Part shown: positions 1 to 9,034 of the stretch, piece by piece
How positions within the stretch are numbered: position 1 is the first letter of the stretch
Layout of the letters: each line of letters opens with the position of its first letter
NCBI RefSeq assembly: GCF_000426865.1
Contig: NZ_AUGE01000005.1
Coordinates: 248,001-312,000, forward strand
Source of the DNA: Citrifermentans bremense R1
GTDB taxonomy: Bacteria; Desulfobacterota; Desulfuromonadia; Geobacterales; Geobacteraceae
Reading direction: 5' to 3'
Length of the DNA stretch: 64,000 nt
Program-made: the position numbers and the translations under genes
The notes under the pieces: model-generated
The model's input: only the letters and a program-made list of their open reading frames with translations
What the model was told of the DNA's origin: nothing
Databases searched by the model: none

Positions 1-708
1 CGAGGAGATGTCGCCCGGCACCACGATGTCGCGTCCGGTAAGTTCCGCCCCGCCGCGCACCTTGACGCCGCCCGGGAAGGTTTCGACGTGGGCGCCGAAA
101 GCGCGCAGCATCCGCTCCGAGTGGTCGCGGGAGAGATGCGGCTCGCGCACCACCGTTTCGCCGCCTGCGTAAAGCCCTGCCAGCATGATGGCCGACTTGA
201 CCTGTGCGCTGGAAACGGGGGAGTCGTATTCGATCCCTATCAGTTTCGAGCCCTGGATGGCCAGGGGGGCCTTTTCGCCGCCGGCGCGCCCCGAGATGCG
301 AGCGCCCATCTGGGCCAAAGGCCCGACCACGCGCTTCATGGGACGGGCGCGCAGGTACTTGTCCCCGGAGAGGACAGAGAAGAAGTTCTGCCCGGCGAGC
401 AGGCCGGTCAAAAGGCGCATCGAGGTCCCGGAGTTGCCGCAGTCGAGCACGTCGGTAGGCTCGCTCAGGCCGTGCAGCCCCCGTCCCTGGATGGTGACCG
501 TCTCGCCGTCGTCATCGATCTGCACCCCCATGGCACGGAAGGCTTCGAGGGTGGCCAGGGCGTCCTCGCCACGGAGGAAACCGGTCACCGTGGTTACGCC
601 GGAGGCGATGGAGCCGAACATGATGGAGCGGTGCGATATGGACTTGTCGCCTGGGACGCTGATTTCGCCGCGCACCGACTTGGCGGGTCGAACGGTATAG
701 TTTTGCAT
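1..708 (-). CDS. aroA: EPSP synthase (3-phosphoshikimate 1-carboxyvinyltransferase), N-terminal part
   Basis: Joins phosphoenolpyruvate to shikimate-3-phosphate in the sixth step of the cytosolic shikimate pathway. The 236 codons present start MQNYTV and carry the family substrate-binding motif [10 protein letters not shown] near residue 20 and [12 protein letters not shown] near residue 88, both typical of EPSP synthase. The family is usually about 430 residues, so the C-terminal half lies beyond base 1. The ATG at 706-708 is 14 bases after the stop of tyrA, so it belongs to the pheA-tyrA-aroA run that supplies aromatic amino acids. The product call is firm; the missing part cannot be judged. 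Confidence 0.95.
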   Translation of the reverse strand, partial: MQNYTVRPAKSVRGEISVPGDKSISHRSIMFGSIASGVTTVTGFLRGEDALATLEAFRAMGVQIDDDGETVTIQGRGLHGLSEPTDVLDCGNSGTSMRLLTGLLAGQNFFSVLSGDKYLRARPMKRVVGPLAQMGARISGRAGGEKAPLAIQGSKLIGIEYDSPVSSAQVKSAIMLAGLYAGGETVVREPHLSRDHSERMLRAFGAHVETFPGGVKVRGGAELTGRDIVVPGDISS

Positions 709-722
709 GAGTACCCCTGGTT

Positions 723-1583
723 CTACAAAATGGCGTCGCGCTTTTCTTTCGAGTTCAGGAAGAAGCTGCGGAGCCCTTCGCCGTCACCTTCCGCGACCAG
801 ACCGCGCAGCGTTTCCAGATACCCTGAGAAAAAATCCATCATCTCCAGGATGGCGTCGCGGTTGGTGAGCGCGATGTCGCGCCACATGACGGGGTCGGAC
901 GAGGCAATGCGGGTGAAGTCCCGGAAACCGCCGGCGGAGAAGGATAAAAGATCCCCGCCAAAACGGTCGTAACCGTCGACGGCGTTGACCAGCGAATAGG
1001 CAACCATGTGCGGCAGGTGCGAGATCGCGGCGACGACGCGGTCGTGCTGGACCGGATCCATGAGCGGTACCGAGGAGCCGGCTATCTTCCAGAGTTCCAC
1101 CACCTTCTTAAGCGCCACGGCATCGGTCTTGGCGGTAGGCGTTACGATGCAGCGCTTCCCCTGGTACAGCGTCGAGAAGGATGCCTCGACCCCGGAGTGC
1201 TCGGTTCCGGCAATCGGGTGTCCCCCGACGAAGAAGGTCCCTTCTGGCATGAGCGGTTCGCACGCCTCGACCACGAATTCCTTCACGCTCCCGCCGTCGG
1301 TCACGATGCAGCCCGGCGCCAGAAACGGCGCTATCTCGGCCACCACCTTGGGGATGGAACAGACCGGCGTCGCCACGAAGACCAGATCGGCTCCGGCAAC
1401 GCCTTCCCTGGCATCGGTGGTGTAGCGGTCCAGGACCCCCAGTTCGACGCCGCGCTTCAGGTTCTCCTCGCCGCGGCCGATCCCGACCACTTCCTTTACC
1501 GCACCCTTCTCGCGCAGTATGCGGGCAAGCGAGCCCCCGATCAGTCCGACGCCGATCACGGCCATCCGATTGAATACCACCAT
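723..1583 (-). CDS. tyrA: Prephenate dehydrogenase
   Basis: Oxidatively decarboxylates prephenate to 4-hydroxyphenylpyruvate with NAD(P), the tyrosine branch step. At 286 residues it is a monofunctional TyrA. An N-terminal Rossmann fold is shown by GVGLIGGS (G11, G13, G16), and the prephenate-binding stretch [12 protein letters not shown] lies at 120-131. No chorismate mutase or ACT domain is attached. The ATG at 1583 follows a GAGGG ribosome site, 12 bases after the stop of pheA, so the two are probably co-transcribed. Some family members use arogenate, which cannot be excluded from sequence alone. Confidence 0.93.
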   Translation of the reverse strand: MVVFNRMAVIGVGLIGGSLARILREKGAVKEVVGIGRGEENLKRGVELGVLDRYTTDAREGVAGADLVFVATPVCSIPKVVAEIAPFLAPGCIVTDGGSVKEFVVEACEPLMPEGTFFVGGHPIAGTEHSGVEASFSTLYQGKRCIVTPTAKTDAVALKKVVELWKIAGSSVPLMDPVQHDRVVAAISHLPHMVAYSLVNAVDGYDRFGGDLLSFSAGGFRDFTRIASSDPVMWRDIALTNRDAILEMMDFFSGYLETLRGLVAEGDGEGLRSFFLNSKEKRDAIL

Positions 1584-1595
1584 GCTAGCTATCCC

Positions 1596-2675
1596 TCATG
1601 AACGCGCCCGGGGGTAGGAGCCCAGCACCTTGACGAATTGACAGCAGACGGAAAGTTCCTTGACCGCATCGGCGACTTCCGGGTCGGAGATGTGGCCGGA
1701 CAGGTCGAGGTAGAAGATGTATTCCCAGGCCTTGCGCTTCAGGGGGCGGGATTCGATCTTGGAGAGGTTGATGCCGCGCTGGGCGAAAGGCTCCAGCATC
1801 CGGTGCAGGATGCCGGGCTCGTCGCGGACCGAGAACATGAGCGAGGTCTTGTCGTCTCCGCTTTTGTCGGCCATCTTGCGGCCGATGACCAAAAAGCGGG
1901 TGAAGTTGTTGACCTGGTCCTCGATGCGGGCCTTGACCACCTTAAGGTTGTAGATGGAGGAGGCGTATTCGCTGGCGATGGCTGCGGCGGTGTAGTCTTC
2001 GGACACGATCTGCGCCGCGAGCGTGGTGGAGGCGACGTCGACCAGCGGCACGTTGGGGAGGTTCTCGGCGAGCCACTTGCGGCACTGGGCCAAGGGCTGC
2101 GGGTGCGAGTAGACCTTTTTGATGTCCTCGAAGCGCCCGGTGCGGGAAAGGAGGAAGTGGGAAACCTCGAGGAGCACCTCGGCGTTGATCTTCAGCTCGC
2201 TCTCCATGAACATGTCCAGCGTGTGGGAGATCATCCCCTCGGTGGTGTTTTCCACCGGCACCACGCCGTAGTATGCCTCACCCTTCTCCACCGCCTCGAA
2301 GACGGCGGGGATGGAGCGCTCCGGGGAAAGCGAGGCCGAAAGGCCGAAGTGCTGCATGGCGGCCAGGTGGCTGAAGGTGGCGCTCGGTCCGAGGAAGGCG
2401 ACGTTCAGGGGTTTTTCCAGCGCGAGCGAAGCCGAGATGATCTCGCGGAATACGCCGCGCACAGCGTCCGACGGGAAGGGGCCCGGGTTCTGCGCGGTGA
2501 GGCGTTCGTAGATCTCCCTCTCCCGGCTGGGGACGTGGAAATCGCTGTGGCTTTTGGCCTTGACCGCGCCGACCTCCATCACCAGCTTGGCCCGCTGGTT
2601 CAAAAGATCGAGGATGCGGTCGTCAACGGTATCTATTTCCTGACGGAGTTTTTCCAGAGTCTGCTTTTCTTTCAA
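1596..2675 (-). CDS. pheA: Bifunctional chorismate mutase / prephenate dehydratase (P-protein)
   Basis: Makes phenylpyruvate from chorismate through prephenate. Three domains are visible in 359 residues: an AroQ-type chorismate mutase helix bundle (about 1-90, with LRQEIDTVDDRILDLLNQR), a prephenate dehydratase (about 92-270, with VPVENTTEG and the catalytic TRF motif), and a C-terminal ACT domain (about 280-355) with ESRP, the usual phenylalanine feedback site. The start appears to be a TTG at 2673-2675, because the frame has a stop a few codons upstream; AGGTG lies about 12 bases before it, a long spacing. It is the first gene of the pheA-tyrA-aroA run. Confidence 0.93.
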   Translation of the reverse strand: MKEKQTLEKLRQEIDTVDDRILDLLNQRAKLVMEVGAVKAKSHSDFHVPSREREIYERLTAQNPGPFPSDAVRGVFREIISASLALEKPLNVAFLGPSATFSHLAAMQHFGLSASLSPERSIPAVFEAVEKGEAYYGVVPVENTTEGMISHTLDMFMESELKINAEVLLEVSHFLLSRTGRFEDIKKVYSHPQPLAQCRKWLAENLPNVPLVDVASTTLAAQIVSEDYTAAAIASEYASSIYNLKVVKARIEDQVNNFTRFLVIGRKMADKSGDDKTSLMFSVRDEPGILHRMLEPFAQRGINLSKIESRPLKRKAWEYIFYLDLSGHISDPEVADAVKELSVCCQFVKVLGSYPRARS

Positions 2676-2804
2676 AGCGTTCGGTCACCTTTCAGGAGGG
2701 GGATAGTGGCGTTCAGAGAGTCTGATACGATCATTCAGAGAGGCTGATATTTATAAGACACCGGATGCAAATATGCAACTTTTTTCTGACTTTTTCGCCC
2801 CGGC

Positions 2805-3548
2805 TCAGGCCACCTCGGCATGCGCCTGCGGGTTCATCGGGTTCATCCGGACGGCCAGCGAAAAGAGATAGGGGTAATCCTTTTGCAGGTGGGCCATGTA
2901 CGAGAGCCACTCGATGAGGAGGTGGTTGTGGGCCCTTTTCATGTCCCCCGCCAGGTGTTCCAGGTCGCTCGCGGGGAGGGAGGCTAAGGAGTGGCGCGCC
3001 TGCAGTTCCTCGATCAGGTGGAAGACGGCCCAGAGCAGGTCGGTGAAGGACTCATGCTCCAGGAGGTTCGGGTTTTCCATGAGCGAGAGCATCACCCCCT
3101 TCTTCTCCGAGAGGAACTCTTTCAGGCGGGGGAGGTCCCCAAGGCGCGCGTCGAGACGGATCTCATGGCTTTTGATGAAGTCGCGTGCGGCGCGGTAGTC
3201 CTCCTCGCGCCAGCGCACGGTGACGTTGAGCTTTCCCCTAAGGCCCTGTCCGTCCGGGAAGAAATCGAGGAAGTCCCGCAGAAGCTGCGTGCCGACCTCG
3301 CTGAAAAAGATGCCGATCACCATGTTGAGCTTTTTGATCATCGCCTCGCGCTCGCGCTCCCTCAAGACCCGCTCGATCATGAGGGTGACGAAGAGGACGT
3401 AGACCGGGAGGAAGGCGACGTTGGACATGAAGCCGAAGCCGATCTCGCCCATTCGGCCGAAGAGGAAGTAATCCATCAGGTAGAGGGCGACGGAGACGAG
3501 GAGCAGCAGGTAGACGATGCGGTCGTGGGGCATGCGGATGAATCTCAA
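2805..3548 (-). CDS. Unknown membrane-anchored protein with two N-terminal helices
   Basis: I do not recognise this 247-residue protein. Two hydrophobic segments (about 10-32 and 40-60) are followed by a roughly 185-residue charged, mostly helical part that should be cytoplasmic by the positive-inside rule (RVLREREREAMIKK follows the second helix). No catalytic motif is evident. The start is a TTG at 3546-3548, chosen because AGGAGG sits seven bases upstream; the next in-frame ATG has no such site. It stands between pheA and an exporter operon with repeat-bearing gaps on the upstream side, so it may be transcribed alone. Confidence 0.75.
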   Translation of the reverse strand: MRFIRMPHDRIVYLLLLVSVALYLMDYFLFGRMGEIGFGFMSNVAFLPVYVLFVTLMIERVLREREREAMIKKLNMVIGIFFSEVGTQLLRDFLDFFPDGQGLRGKLNVTVRWREEDYRAARDFIKSHEIRLDARLGDLPRLKEFLSEKKGVMLSLMENPNLLEHESFTDLLWAVFHLIEELQARHSLASLPASDLEHLAGDMKRAHNHLLIEWLSYMAHLQKDYPYLFSLAVRMNPMNPQAHAEVA

Positions 3549-3774
3549 GAAAAACCTCCTAAAGTCATAAACGCCTCACGCAAAGACGCGAAGACGCAAA
3601 GAAAAGATAAGACTTAAAAAAACAAACCTTTGGCAAGGAGAACTTCTGAGAAAATCTGAGCATAGACAGAAGCTGGAGAGAACCCAAAACTACGCTTTGC
3701 TTTTCTCGAGTTTTTGCTTTTACTCAGATATCCTCAGATGTTCTCCTTGTGAAGGGTTTTGGTTATTTTCGGTT
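3549..3774. repeat. Intergenic stretch with a long imperfect inverted repeat
   Basis: Two 27-base arms face each other at 3634-3660 (caaggagaacttctgagaaa...) and 3723-3749, with about 62 bases between; they match at most positions. A short direct repeat of acgcaaag with a variant between lies at 3579-3602. A half-copy of the same arm (ctcagattttct followed by a gagggtttgg tail) occurs again at 8909-8940. No gene is seen. It resembles the dispersed non-coding repeats common in Geobacteraceae, and on the minus strand it separates the permease gene from the unknown membrane protein. Confidence 0.6.
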
Positions 3775-4932
3775 TTAGCCTATGCGCTTCAACCCTTGCG
3801 CGATGCGGATGGTGGCGCCGCGCCAGGTGGGGAAGATCCCCGAGACGACTCCTACGGAAAGGGCGGCCAAAAGCTCCAGCAGCAGGGTCTCCATGGAGAC
3901 GCTGAAAAACGGGAAGTACTGGGTGAGCTCCACCTCGATCCAGTGGGCGACGGGGAAGGTTGCCGCCACTCCCAAGACGCCCCCCAAAACGGAGATGGCG
4001 ACGGACTCGCCGAAGATGAGCCCGGCCAGATGCCCCGCCTTGAACCCCAGCGTCTTCAGGGTCGCATACTCACCGATCCGCTCGCGCGCCGTCATCGCCA
4101 TGGTGTTGGCCGCCACCACCATGATGATGGCGATGACCATGTAGGAGACGATCTGGATCGCCACCATGATCGCCTCGGTCATGGCGATGAACCCCATGTG
4201 GAAAGCCTTCTCGGTCTCGGTCAAGGTCTCGGCCAGGGAGTTCTTGAACATGGAGTCGACGGCCAAGGAAACCTCGGGGGCGAGCTCCGGGCGCTTCACT
4301 CCGATCATGAAGAACCCGACCTGGTCGGCCCTGCCGGGGAAGCTCTGGCGCACGCTCTCGTTCAGGTAGCTCCAGTGGAAAAGGAGCAGCCGCTCCTCGG
4401 TCGCCTTCTCGGCGCCATGGTAGATGCCGCGCAGCACGAACTCCCAGTTGCCGGGAAAGATGGTCCCTTTCAGGGTGATGAGATCCCCCACCTTCCAGCC
4501 GTAGGTCTTCGCCAGCCGCTCCCCGACGATGCACCCCTTGCGGTCGAGGATGAAGTCGTTCTTCTGCTTCTCCGAGAGGACGAGCTCGGGGTAAAGGGCC
4601 AGGTAGGTGCGAGGCTCGACGGCGTAGTTGGCGAAGAAGTTCTTCTCCTCGATGTAGATCCCCCCGAACCAGTTGCCGTAGGAGACCGAGCTCACCCCGG
4701 AGACGCCGCGGATGCGGTCCAGGTAGGAGATGGGGAGCGGGAAGACGAGGGAGATGGCGTTGCGGGTGACGAGTCGCGTGTCCGAGGCGTGCTCGGCGCC
4801 GGCGTACCAAAGCCCGACCAGGGTGCGCAAAAGCCCGAAGGCTAGTACAGCGACGGCGACGCCGACCACCGTCAACACCGAGCGGAGCTTGTGCCGGAAG
4901 AGGTTCCGTATGATGTATTTCAGCATGAACAT
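3775..4932 (-). CDS. ABC transporter permease, FtsX/MacB family
   Basis: Inner-membrane subunit of a LolCDE/MacB-like exporter. The 385 residues show one N-terminal membrane helix (about 18-40), a large periplasmic MacB_PCD-type domain (about 45-245), then three helices of the FtsX domain, including GEYATLKTLGFKAGHLAG, the usual cytoplasmic coupling stretch. The ATG at 4932 is preferred over a TTG one codon upstream because GAGGG lies six bases before it. It is last in the run adaptor, ATPase, permease, permease, but about 300 bases of repeats separate it from the other permease gene, so it may be less tightly co-expressed. Substrate unknown. Confidence 0.88.
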   Translation of the reverse strand: MFMLKYIIRNLFRHKLRSVLTVVGVAVAVLAFGLLRTLVGLWYAGAEHASDTRLVTRNAISLVFPLPISYLDRIRGVSGVSSVSYGNWFGGIYIEEKNFFANYAVEPRTYLALYPELVLSEKQKNDFILDRKGCIVGERLAKTYGWKVGDLITLKGTIFPGNWEFVLRGIYHGAEKATEERLLLFHWSYLNESVRQSFPGRADQVGFFMIGVKRPELAPEVSLAVDSMFKNSLAETLTETEKAFHMGFIAMTEAIMVAIQIVSYMVIAIIMVVAANTMAMTARERIGEYATLKTLGFKAGHLAGLIFGESVAISVLGGVLGVAATFPVAHWIEVELTQYFPFFSVSMETLLLELLAALSVGVVSGIFPTWRGATIRIAQGLKRIG

Positions 4933-5233
4933 CAAAAACCCTCAAAAACCAAAAAAACCAGAAGCAAGAGCACTCACCACAGAGGACACAGAGGAAAAAC
5001 AAAAGCGAGGAAACCCAACCTTTTTTGGGAAAAGCAAAAGCTCAAAACCATTTGCCACAGAGGTCACGGAGAAAAACCAAAAACTTTTTTGTGAAAAAAT
5101 AGGCCTTGCCTTTCCTCTGTGGTTCCTCTGTGTACCTCTGTGGTGAGTGCCTTTGCTTTCCCCTGAAAAACCTCTGTGACCTCCGTGGACCTCCGAGACC
5201 TCTGTGTTCCGCCTTTAGTTTACGCCTTGAGGT
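4933..5233. repeat. CACAGAGG-type inverted repeat cluster inside the exporter operon
   Basis: The left arm at 4970-4996 (gcactcaccacagagg then acacagaggaa) and right arm at 5123-5150 (ttcctctgtgt, one extra base, cctctgtggtgagtgc) are near-perfect reverse complements. Further CACAGAGG-like units lie within the loop at about 5052-5122 and on the right flank to 5213. A related cluster is at 57775-57891. No gene is seen. The unit separates the two permease genes, so the transcript would carry a long hairpin there. Confidence 0.75.
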
Positions 5234-6400
5234 TTACGTTGCCCTCAAAGCTTCCACGATATTCATCCGTGAGGCACGGAACGCCGGGAGGGTGCCTCCC
5301 ACTAGCCCCATGACTGCGGAAAAAAGCAACGACTTCCACACGATGGAAAAGTTGAGCGTGAAGGAAAAGGCCAGCTCGGAGAAGGAGGCCCAGTTCATGG
5401 TGGAAATGGTGATGAGCTGCATGAAGCTCGCGGCAAAGAGCCCCAGCCCACCGCCGCAAAGCCCCAAAAAGAGCGCCTCTACGATGAAGGCGGAGAGGAT
5501 GCTCTTCCTCTGGAACCCTAACGCGCGCAGGGTCCCGATCTCGGTGACGCGATTGGCTACGGCGGCGTACATGGTGATGGTTGCACCGATGACGGCGCCT
5601 ATGGAAAAGACCACGGTCAACACCATTCCGAGTATGTTGAGAAACTTGGACATGGCCTCGGACTGGTCCAGGTAATACTGGGTCTCCCGCTTGGCCTCGA
5701 CAGTGAGCCTCGGGTCGCTCTCCACGCGCGCCTTGTAGGAATCGAAAGCGGTCGAGTCCCGCAACCGGAAGATGATGGAGGAGTAGGCCTGCCTCCGGAA
5801 GGCCTGCATCAACTGGTCGGCGTCCCCCCAGATCTCGGAGGAGAATCCGGTGGAACCTGCGTCGAAGACGCCGACAACCCGCCAGTCCCGCATCCCGAAC
5901 CGGATGGTCTCACCAAGGCCGCCCCCCTTGAAGCGCCGGGCTATGCTCTCGCCGGCGATTACTTCGGCGGAACCGGACCGCGGCATGCGCCCCTCCTTGA
6001 GCCGGATGGCGGGACGCAGCTTGAGCGAAGTAGGGGTCACCCCCCTGATGACGACGTTGGAGGGCTTGTCCCCCACCCGCTTTTTCAGGTTGATCAGCAC
6101 CACTACTTCCTTGGCTAAGAGCGGCTCTCCGTCGGCGCCGATGGCGACCTCGGGCTGGCTCTCCAAAAGGGCCGCCTGGGAGCGCTCCACGCCGCTTTGC
6201 ACCTCGGAACCGGCAGCTTTTCTGAGCAGCACGACGTTATCAGGAGAGCCGGTCTGCACCAGGGTCTTTTGCAACCCCTCGGTGAGCATGAGGGTGGCGG
6301 CGAAGACGAAGACGACGAGCCCCATCCCGCTCGCGGTGAGAAGGGTGGTGAGCCGCCGGGTCCAAAGGTTGCGGAAACTGTAGGAGTAAGGGATCCCCAT
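5234..6400 (-). CDS. ABC transporter permease, FtsX/MacB family
   Basis: Second inner-membrane subunit of the exporter, 388 residues. One helix near 18-40 precedes a periplasmic domain (about 45-260), and three helices in the C-terminal FtsX domain include the coupling stretch TEIGTLRALGFQRKSI. Its ATG (6398-6400) follows the TAG stop of the ATPase gene with no bases between, a strong sign of translational coupling. It is paralogous in layout to the permease at 3775-4932, suggesting a heterodimeric pair as in LolC/LolE. The substrate cannot be told from sequence. Confidence 0.9.
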   Translation of the reverse strand: MGIPYSYSFRNLWTRRLTTLLTASGMGLVVFVFAATLMLTEGLQKTLVQTGSPDNVVLLRKAAGSEVQSGVERSQAALLESQPEVAIGADGEPLLAKEVVVLINLKKRVGDKPSNVVIRGVTPTSLKLRPAIRLKEGRMPRSGSAEVIAGESIARRFKGGGLGETIRFGMRDWRVVGVFDAGSTGFSSEIWGDADQLMQAFRRQAYSSIIFRLRDSTAFDSYKARVESDPRLTVEAKRETQYYLDQSEAMSKFLNILGMVLTVVFSIGAVIGATITMYAAVANRVTEIGTLRALGFQRKSILSAFIVEALFLGLCGGGLGLFAASFMQLITISTMNWASFSELAFSFTLNFSIVWKSLLFSAVMGLVGGTLPAFRASRMNIVEALRAT

Positions 6401-7090
6401 CTAGCTCACGCTCAGCTCGCCCTTCTCGAGATGCCTGATGAGGTGGGCCTTTTCGGCGGCACGCGGGTCGTGGGTGACCATGATGACGGTCTTGCCGAAC
6501 TCGTGGACCAGGCGGTCCATGAGCTGCAGGATCTCTTCGGCGGAGGCGCGGTCGAGGTCTCCGGTCGGCTCGTCGGCCACCAGGATCTCGGGGTCGGTGA
6601 CGATGGCGCGCGCGATGGCGACTCTTTGCTGCTGGCCGCCGGAGAGCTGAGAGGGGTAGTGTTCCATCCGGTCGGCAAGCCCCACCACGGAAAGGACCGC
6701 CTCGACATGCTCGCGCCGTTCGCGCCTTTTCAGGGGGGTGAGCAAAAGGGGAAGCTCCACGTTCTCGAAGGCGGTCAGGACCGGTATCAGGTTGTAGAAC
6801 TGGAAGATGAAACCGACGTTGCCGGCGCGCCAGCGGGCCAGTTCCCCCTCGCTCAGATGGGTGATCTCCACCTCTCCGATGGTTATGGAGCCTTCATCGG
6901 CGGTGTCGATGCCGGCGATGAGATTGAGGAGGGTGCTTTTTCCCGAGCCGGAGGGACCCATGAGGGCGACGAATTCTCCCTGGTCGATGTCGACGTTGAT
7001 GCCGGTGAGGACCGGGATGACCTGGGTGCCGCGGCGGTAACCCTTGGAAAGGTTGCGGATGCGGACGATGGGAGGGGTGGATTCTGCCAT
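6401..7090 (-). CDS. ABC transporter ATP-binding protein, LolD/MacB type
   Basis: Cytoplasmic ATPase powering the adjacent FtsX-type permeases. In 229 residues it has Walker A GPSGSGKST (45-53), a Q-loop at IFQFYNL, signature LSGGQQQR (149-156), Walker B ILVADEPTGDLD (169-180) and a switch histidine in VTHDPR. The insertion-free length and VADEPTGDLD wording are those of the LolD/MacB/FtsE branch. Its stop abuts the next permease start, and its own start lies two bases after the adaptor gene, so the three are one translational unit. Confidence 0.95.
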   Translation of the reverse strand: MAESTPPIVRIRNLSKGYRRGTQVIPVLTGINVDIDQGEFVALMGPSGSGKSTLLNLIAGIDTADEGSITIGEVEITHLSEGELARWRAGNVGFIFQFYNLIPVLTAFENVELPLLLTPLKRRERREHVEAVLSVVGLADRMEHYPSQLSGGQQQRVAIARAIVTDPEILVADEPTGDLDRASAEEILQLMDRLVHEFGKTVIMVTHDPRAAEKAHLIRHLEKGELSVS

Positions 7091-7092
7091 GG

Positions 7093-8307
7093 CTATTTTT
7101 CCGCCGCCTTGACGCGGCTATTGTCCTTGAGCTTATCCAGGGGCTTGGTGGCGATGCGGTCCCCCGCCTTGATGCCGGAAACCACCTCGACCATGTCCCC
7201 GAGTTTCCCTCCCAGCGTGACCGGGGTCTGCCGCGCGCGGTCGCCTGCGACGACGAAGACGAACTCCTTGCCGTCGCGCTTGACCACCGCGGCGGGAGGT
7301 ATCGCAATCCGCGGCCTTCCCTCTCCCGGCTTCAGCTCCCGCTCCAGGAAAGCTACCTTCGCGCTCATCTCGGGAAGGATCCGTTTGTCCTGGTCGATGA
7401 AGCGGACCTTAACCAGGACGCTACCCTTGCTGCGGTCGGCGGTCGGGACGATGGTCTGCAGCGCCCCGCGAAAGCGCGCTTCGGGGAGGGCGTCCAGAAG
7501 GATCTCGCAGGGCTGCCCCACGCGCACCTTGCCGAGGTTCGCTTCGGAAACGTCCGCCTCGACTTCGAGGGAACCCATATCGGCCAGGGTGACGACGGCG
7601 GCCTTGGCGTTGGCGGCGGCAGCAAGCGGGGAAACGATATCCCCCACGTCGGCATTCTTGGTGAGCACCACCCCGTCGAAGGGGGCGCGGATCAACGTGT
7701 AGTCGAGCGACGCCTCGGCCCCCTGCAGCGCGCTCGAAGCCCCCTTCAGGTTCGCCTGGGCAGCGGAGCTCGACGTAACAGCGCGCTGGTAACGCGCCTC
7801 CGCCGTGTCGTAATCGGCCTGCGCCACGATCCCCTGGGAAACGAGCTCCCTCATGCGCGCCAAGTTGCGCGCCGCGTCCTTTTGCTCCACCCGGGCCTGC
7901 TCCAGGTTCTTCTCGGCCGCGGAGACGCTCGCCGCGGCCTCCCCCTTTTGCGCGGCGACGTCCCGGTTTTCCAGGCGGGCCAGAAGTTCCCCCTGCCGCA
8001 CCACGCTCCCCTCCTGGACCCCGAGCCATTCCAGGCGGCCGGTCGCCTTGGAGGATACGGCGGCCTTTCGCTGCGCCACCACGTAGCCGCTTGCGTTCAA
8101 GAGGGAAAAAGTCTGGGAAGGGTAAACCAGGGAGACGGTGGCGACCTCGACCTGGACGCTGCGCCGCGCGGCCCAGGCGAAAAGGGCCAAGCAGAGGAGA
8201 ATCACCAGCGACGCCGCTATGATCCTGGAGCGCCAGGGGCTGCCGCCGCTTGCGGGGGAATAGCGTTTTTTGTCGATGGTGAGCTTGTTAAGGTCGTCCT
8301 GTGCCAT
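7093..8307 (-). CDS. Periplasmic adaptor (HlyD/MacA/RND membrane-fusion family)
   Basis: Links the inner-membrane transporter to an outer-membrane channel. The 404-residue protein has one N-terminal membrane helix (about 27-46), a lipoyl/barrel-sandwich half (SSKATGRLEWLGVQEGSVVRQGELLARLE), a long coiled-coil hairpin (about 110-200) and a second lipoyl half (LIRAPFDGVVLTKNADVGDIV), followed by beta-barrel and membrane-proximal domains. It is first in the exporter operon, two bases ahead of the ATPase gene. No outer-membrane TolC-type gene is in the window, so the channel must be encoded elsewhere. Confidence 0.92.
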   Translation of the reverse strand: MAQDDLNKLTIDKKRYSPASGGSPWRSRIIAASLVILLCLALFAWAARRSVQVEVATVSLVYPSQTFSLLNASGYVVAQRKAAVSSKATGRLEWLGVQEGSVVRQGELLARLENRDVAAQKGEAAASVSAAEKNLEQARVEQKDAARNLARMRELVSQGIVAQADYDTAEARYQRAVTSSSAAQANLKGASSALQGAEASLDYTLIRAPFDGVVLTKNADVGDIVSPLAAAANAKAAVVTLADMGSLEVEADVSEANLGKVRVGQPCEILLDALPEARFRGALQTIVPTADRSKGSVLVKVRFIDQDKRILPEMSAKVAFLERELKPGEGRPRIAIPPAAVVKRDGKEFVFVVAGDRARQTPVTLGGKLGDMVEVVSGIKAGDRIATKPLDKLKDNSRVKAAEK

Positions 8308-8387
8308 GCGGTTTCACCCCGGTTTACAAGATCATAACGAGCGGAAGCTAACACATTTCGCCTGGACTGTATAGCGTGCAAATGAGG

Positions 8388-8669
8388 CTACAACTCCTCC
8401 ACCTGCACGTCGCTTACTTCCAGCTCAGGACGCTCAGATACCAGCCAGGATTCGAGCTCCTGCAGTATCTGCTTCGCGCGGGCAACACTGGGGGCGACGG
8501 TCACGAAGCAAAGCTCGGCATCCATGGGCTGATCGTGCAGTTCGCTCTCAGTACAGGCGACGTTGAACCGGTTGCGCGCCCGGGAGAGCACACTCTTTAC
8601 GATGGCGCGCTTCTCTTTGAGCGTGCGGCTTGGCAGTAACAGCCTCATCTGCAACAGTGCCACATGCAT
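8388..8669 (-). CDS. DUF503 (YlxP-like) small protein
   Basis: A 93-residue protein with the DUF503 pattern: LLLPSRTLKEKRAIVKS near the start, RFNVACTESE in the middle and a repeated beta-alpha layout. Family members often sit near rbfA and ribosome-maturation genes and are of uncertain function; here the gene stands alone. I chose the ATG at 8667-8669 (MHVALLQ) because GGGAGG lies six bases upstream; an upstream in-frame start would add seven residues absent from the family. Confidence 0.85.
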   Translation of the reverse strand: MHVALLQMRLLLPSRTLKEKRAIVKSVLSRARNRFNVACTESELHDQPMDAELCFVTVAPSVARAKQILQELESWLVSERPELEVSDVQVEEL

Positions 8670-9034
8670 GTATCCTCCCTTCATCTTCAACAGGCCGCGA
8701 AGATCTGACAGCCCCTTCTATTCGAACTTCAGGATTCTACCATACCGGGCGCGCGGACAGGGGGGCTGACCGTATACTGGCGCACGGGACGCGAACGATC
8801 TAGTTACTGTTGTCTTGCCGGCGCAACTTAAGCTAAACTGCGCAGTGCCAAAAACGGGGCGCCATGCACTAGATATCGCCTTACCCCCCTCGCCCAGGTT
8901 TTGTTTCTCTCAGATTTTCTTCGTGGCAGAGGGTTTGGCCTTTTAGTTTTGGCTTGCCCGCAACCGGCAAAAGGTGTATCCATGCTGTCCCGCTAAAGCG
9001 GACTAGATAAACGCACAATCCGAAGGAGAAGAAG
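8670..9034. other. Divergent intergenic region, 365 bases
   Basis: It separates the DUF503 gene (minus) from the RdgC-like gene (plus) and must hold promoters for both; I could not place a convincing -35/-10 pair. At 8909-8940 it carries a half-copy of the repeat arm seen at 3634-3660. GAAGGAGAAGAAG at 9022-9034 is the ribosome site of the RdgC-like gene. No open frame here looks coding. Confidence 0.6.

Noticed and set aside
4070-5002. Long minus-strand frame (310 codons) overlapping the permease gene
   Set aside because: It is a shadow of the FtsX permease at 3775-4932: Arg/His/Pro-rich, no domain, while the permease frame has clear family motifs.
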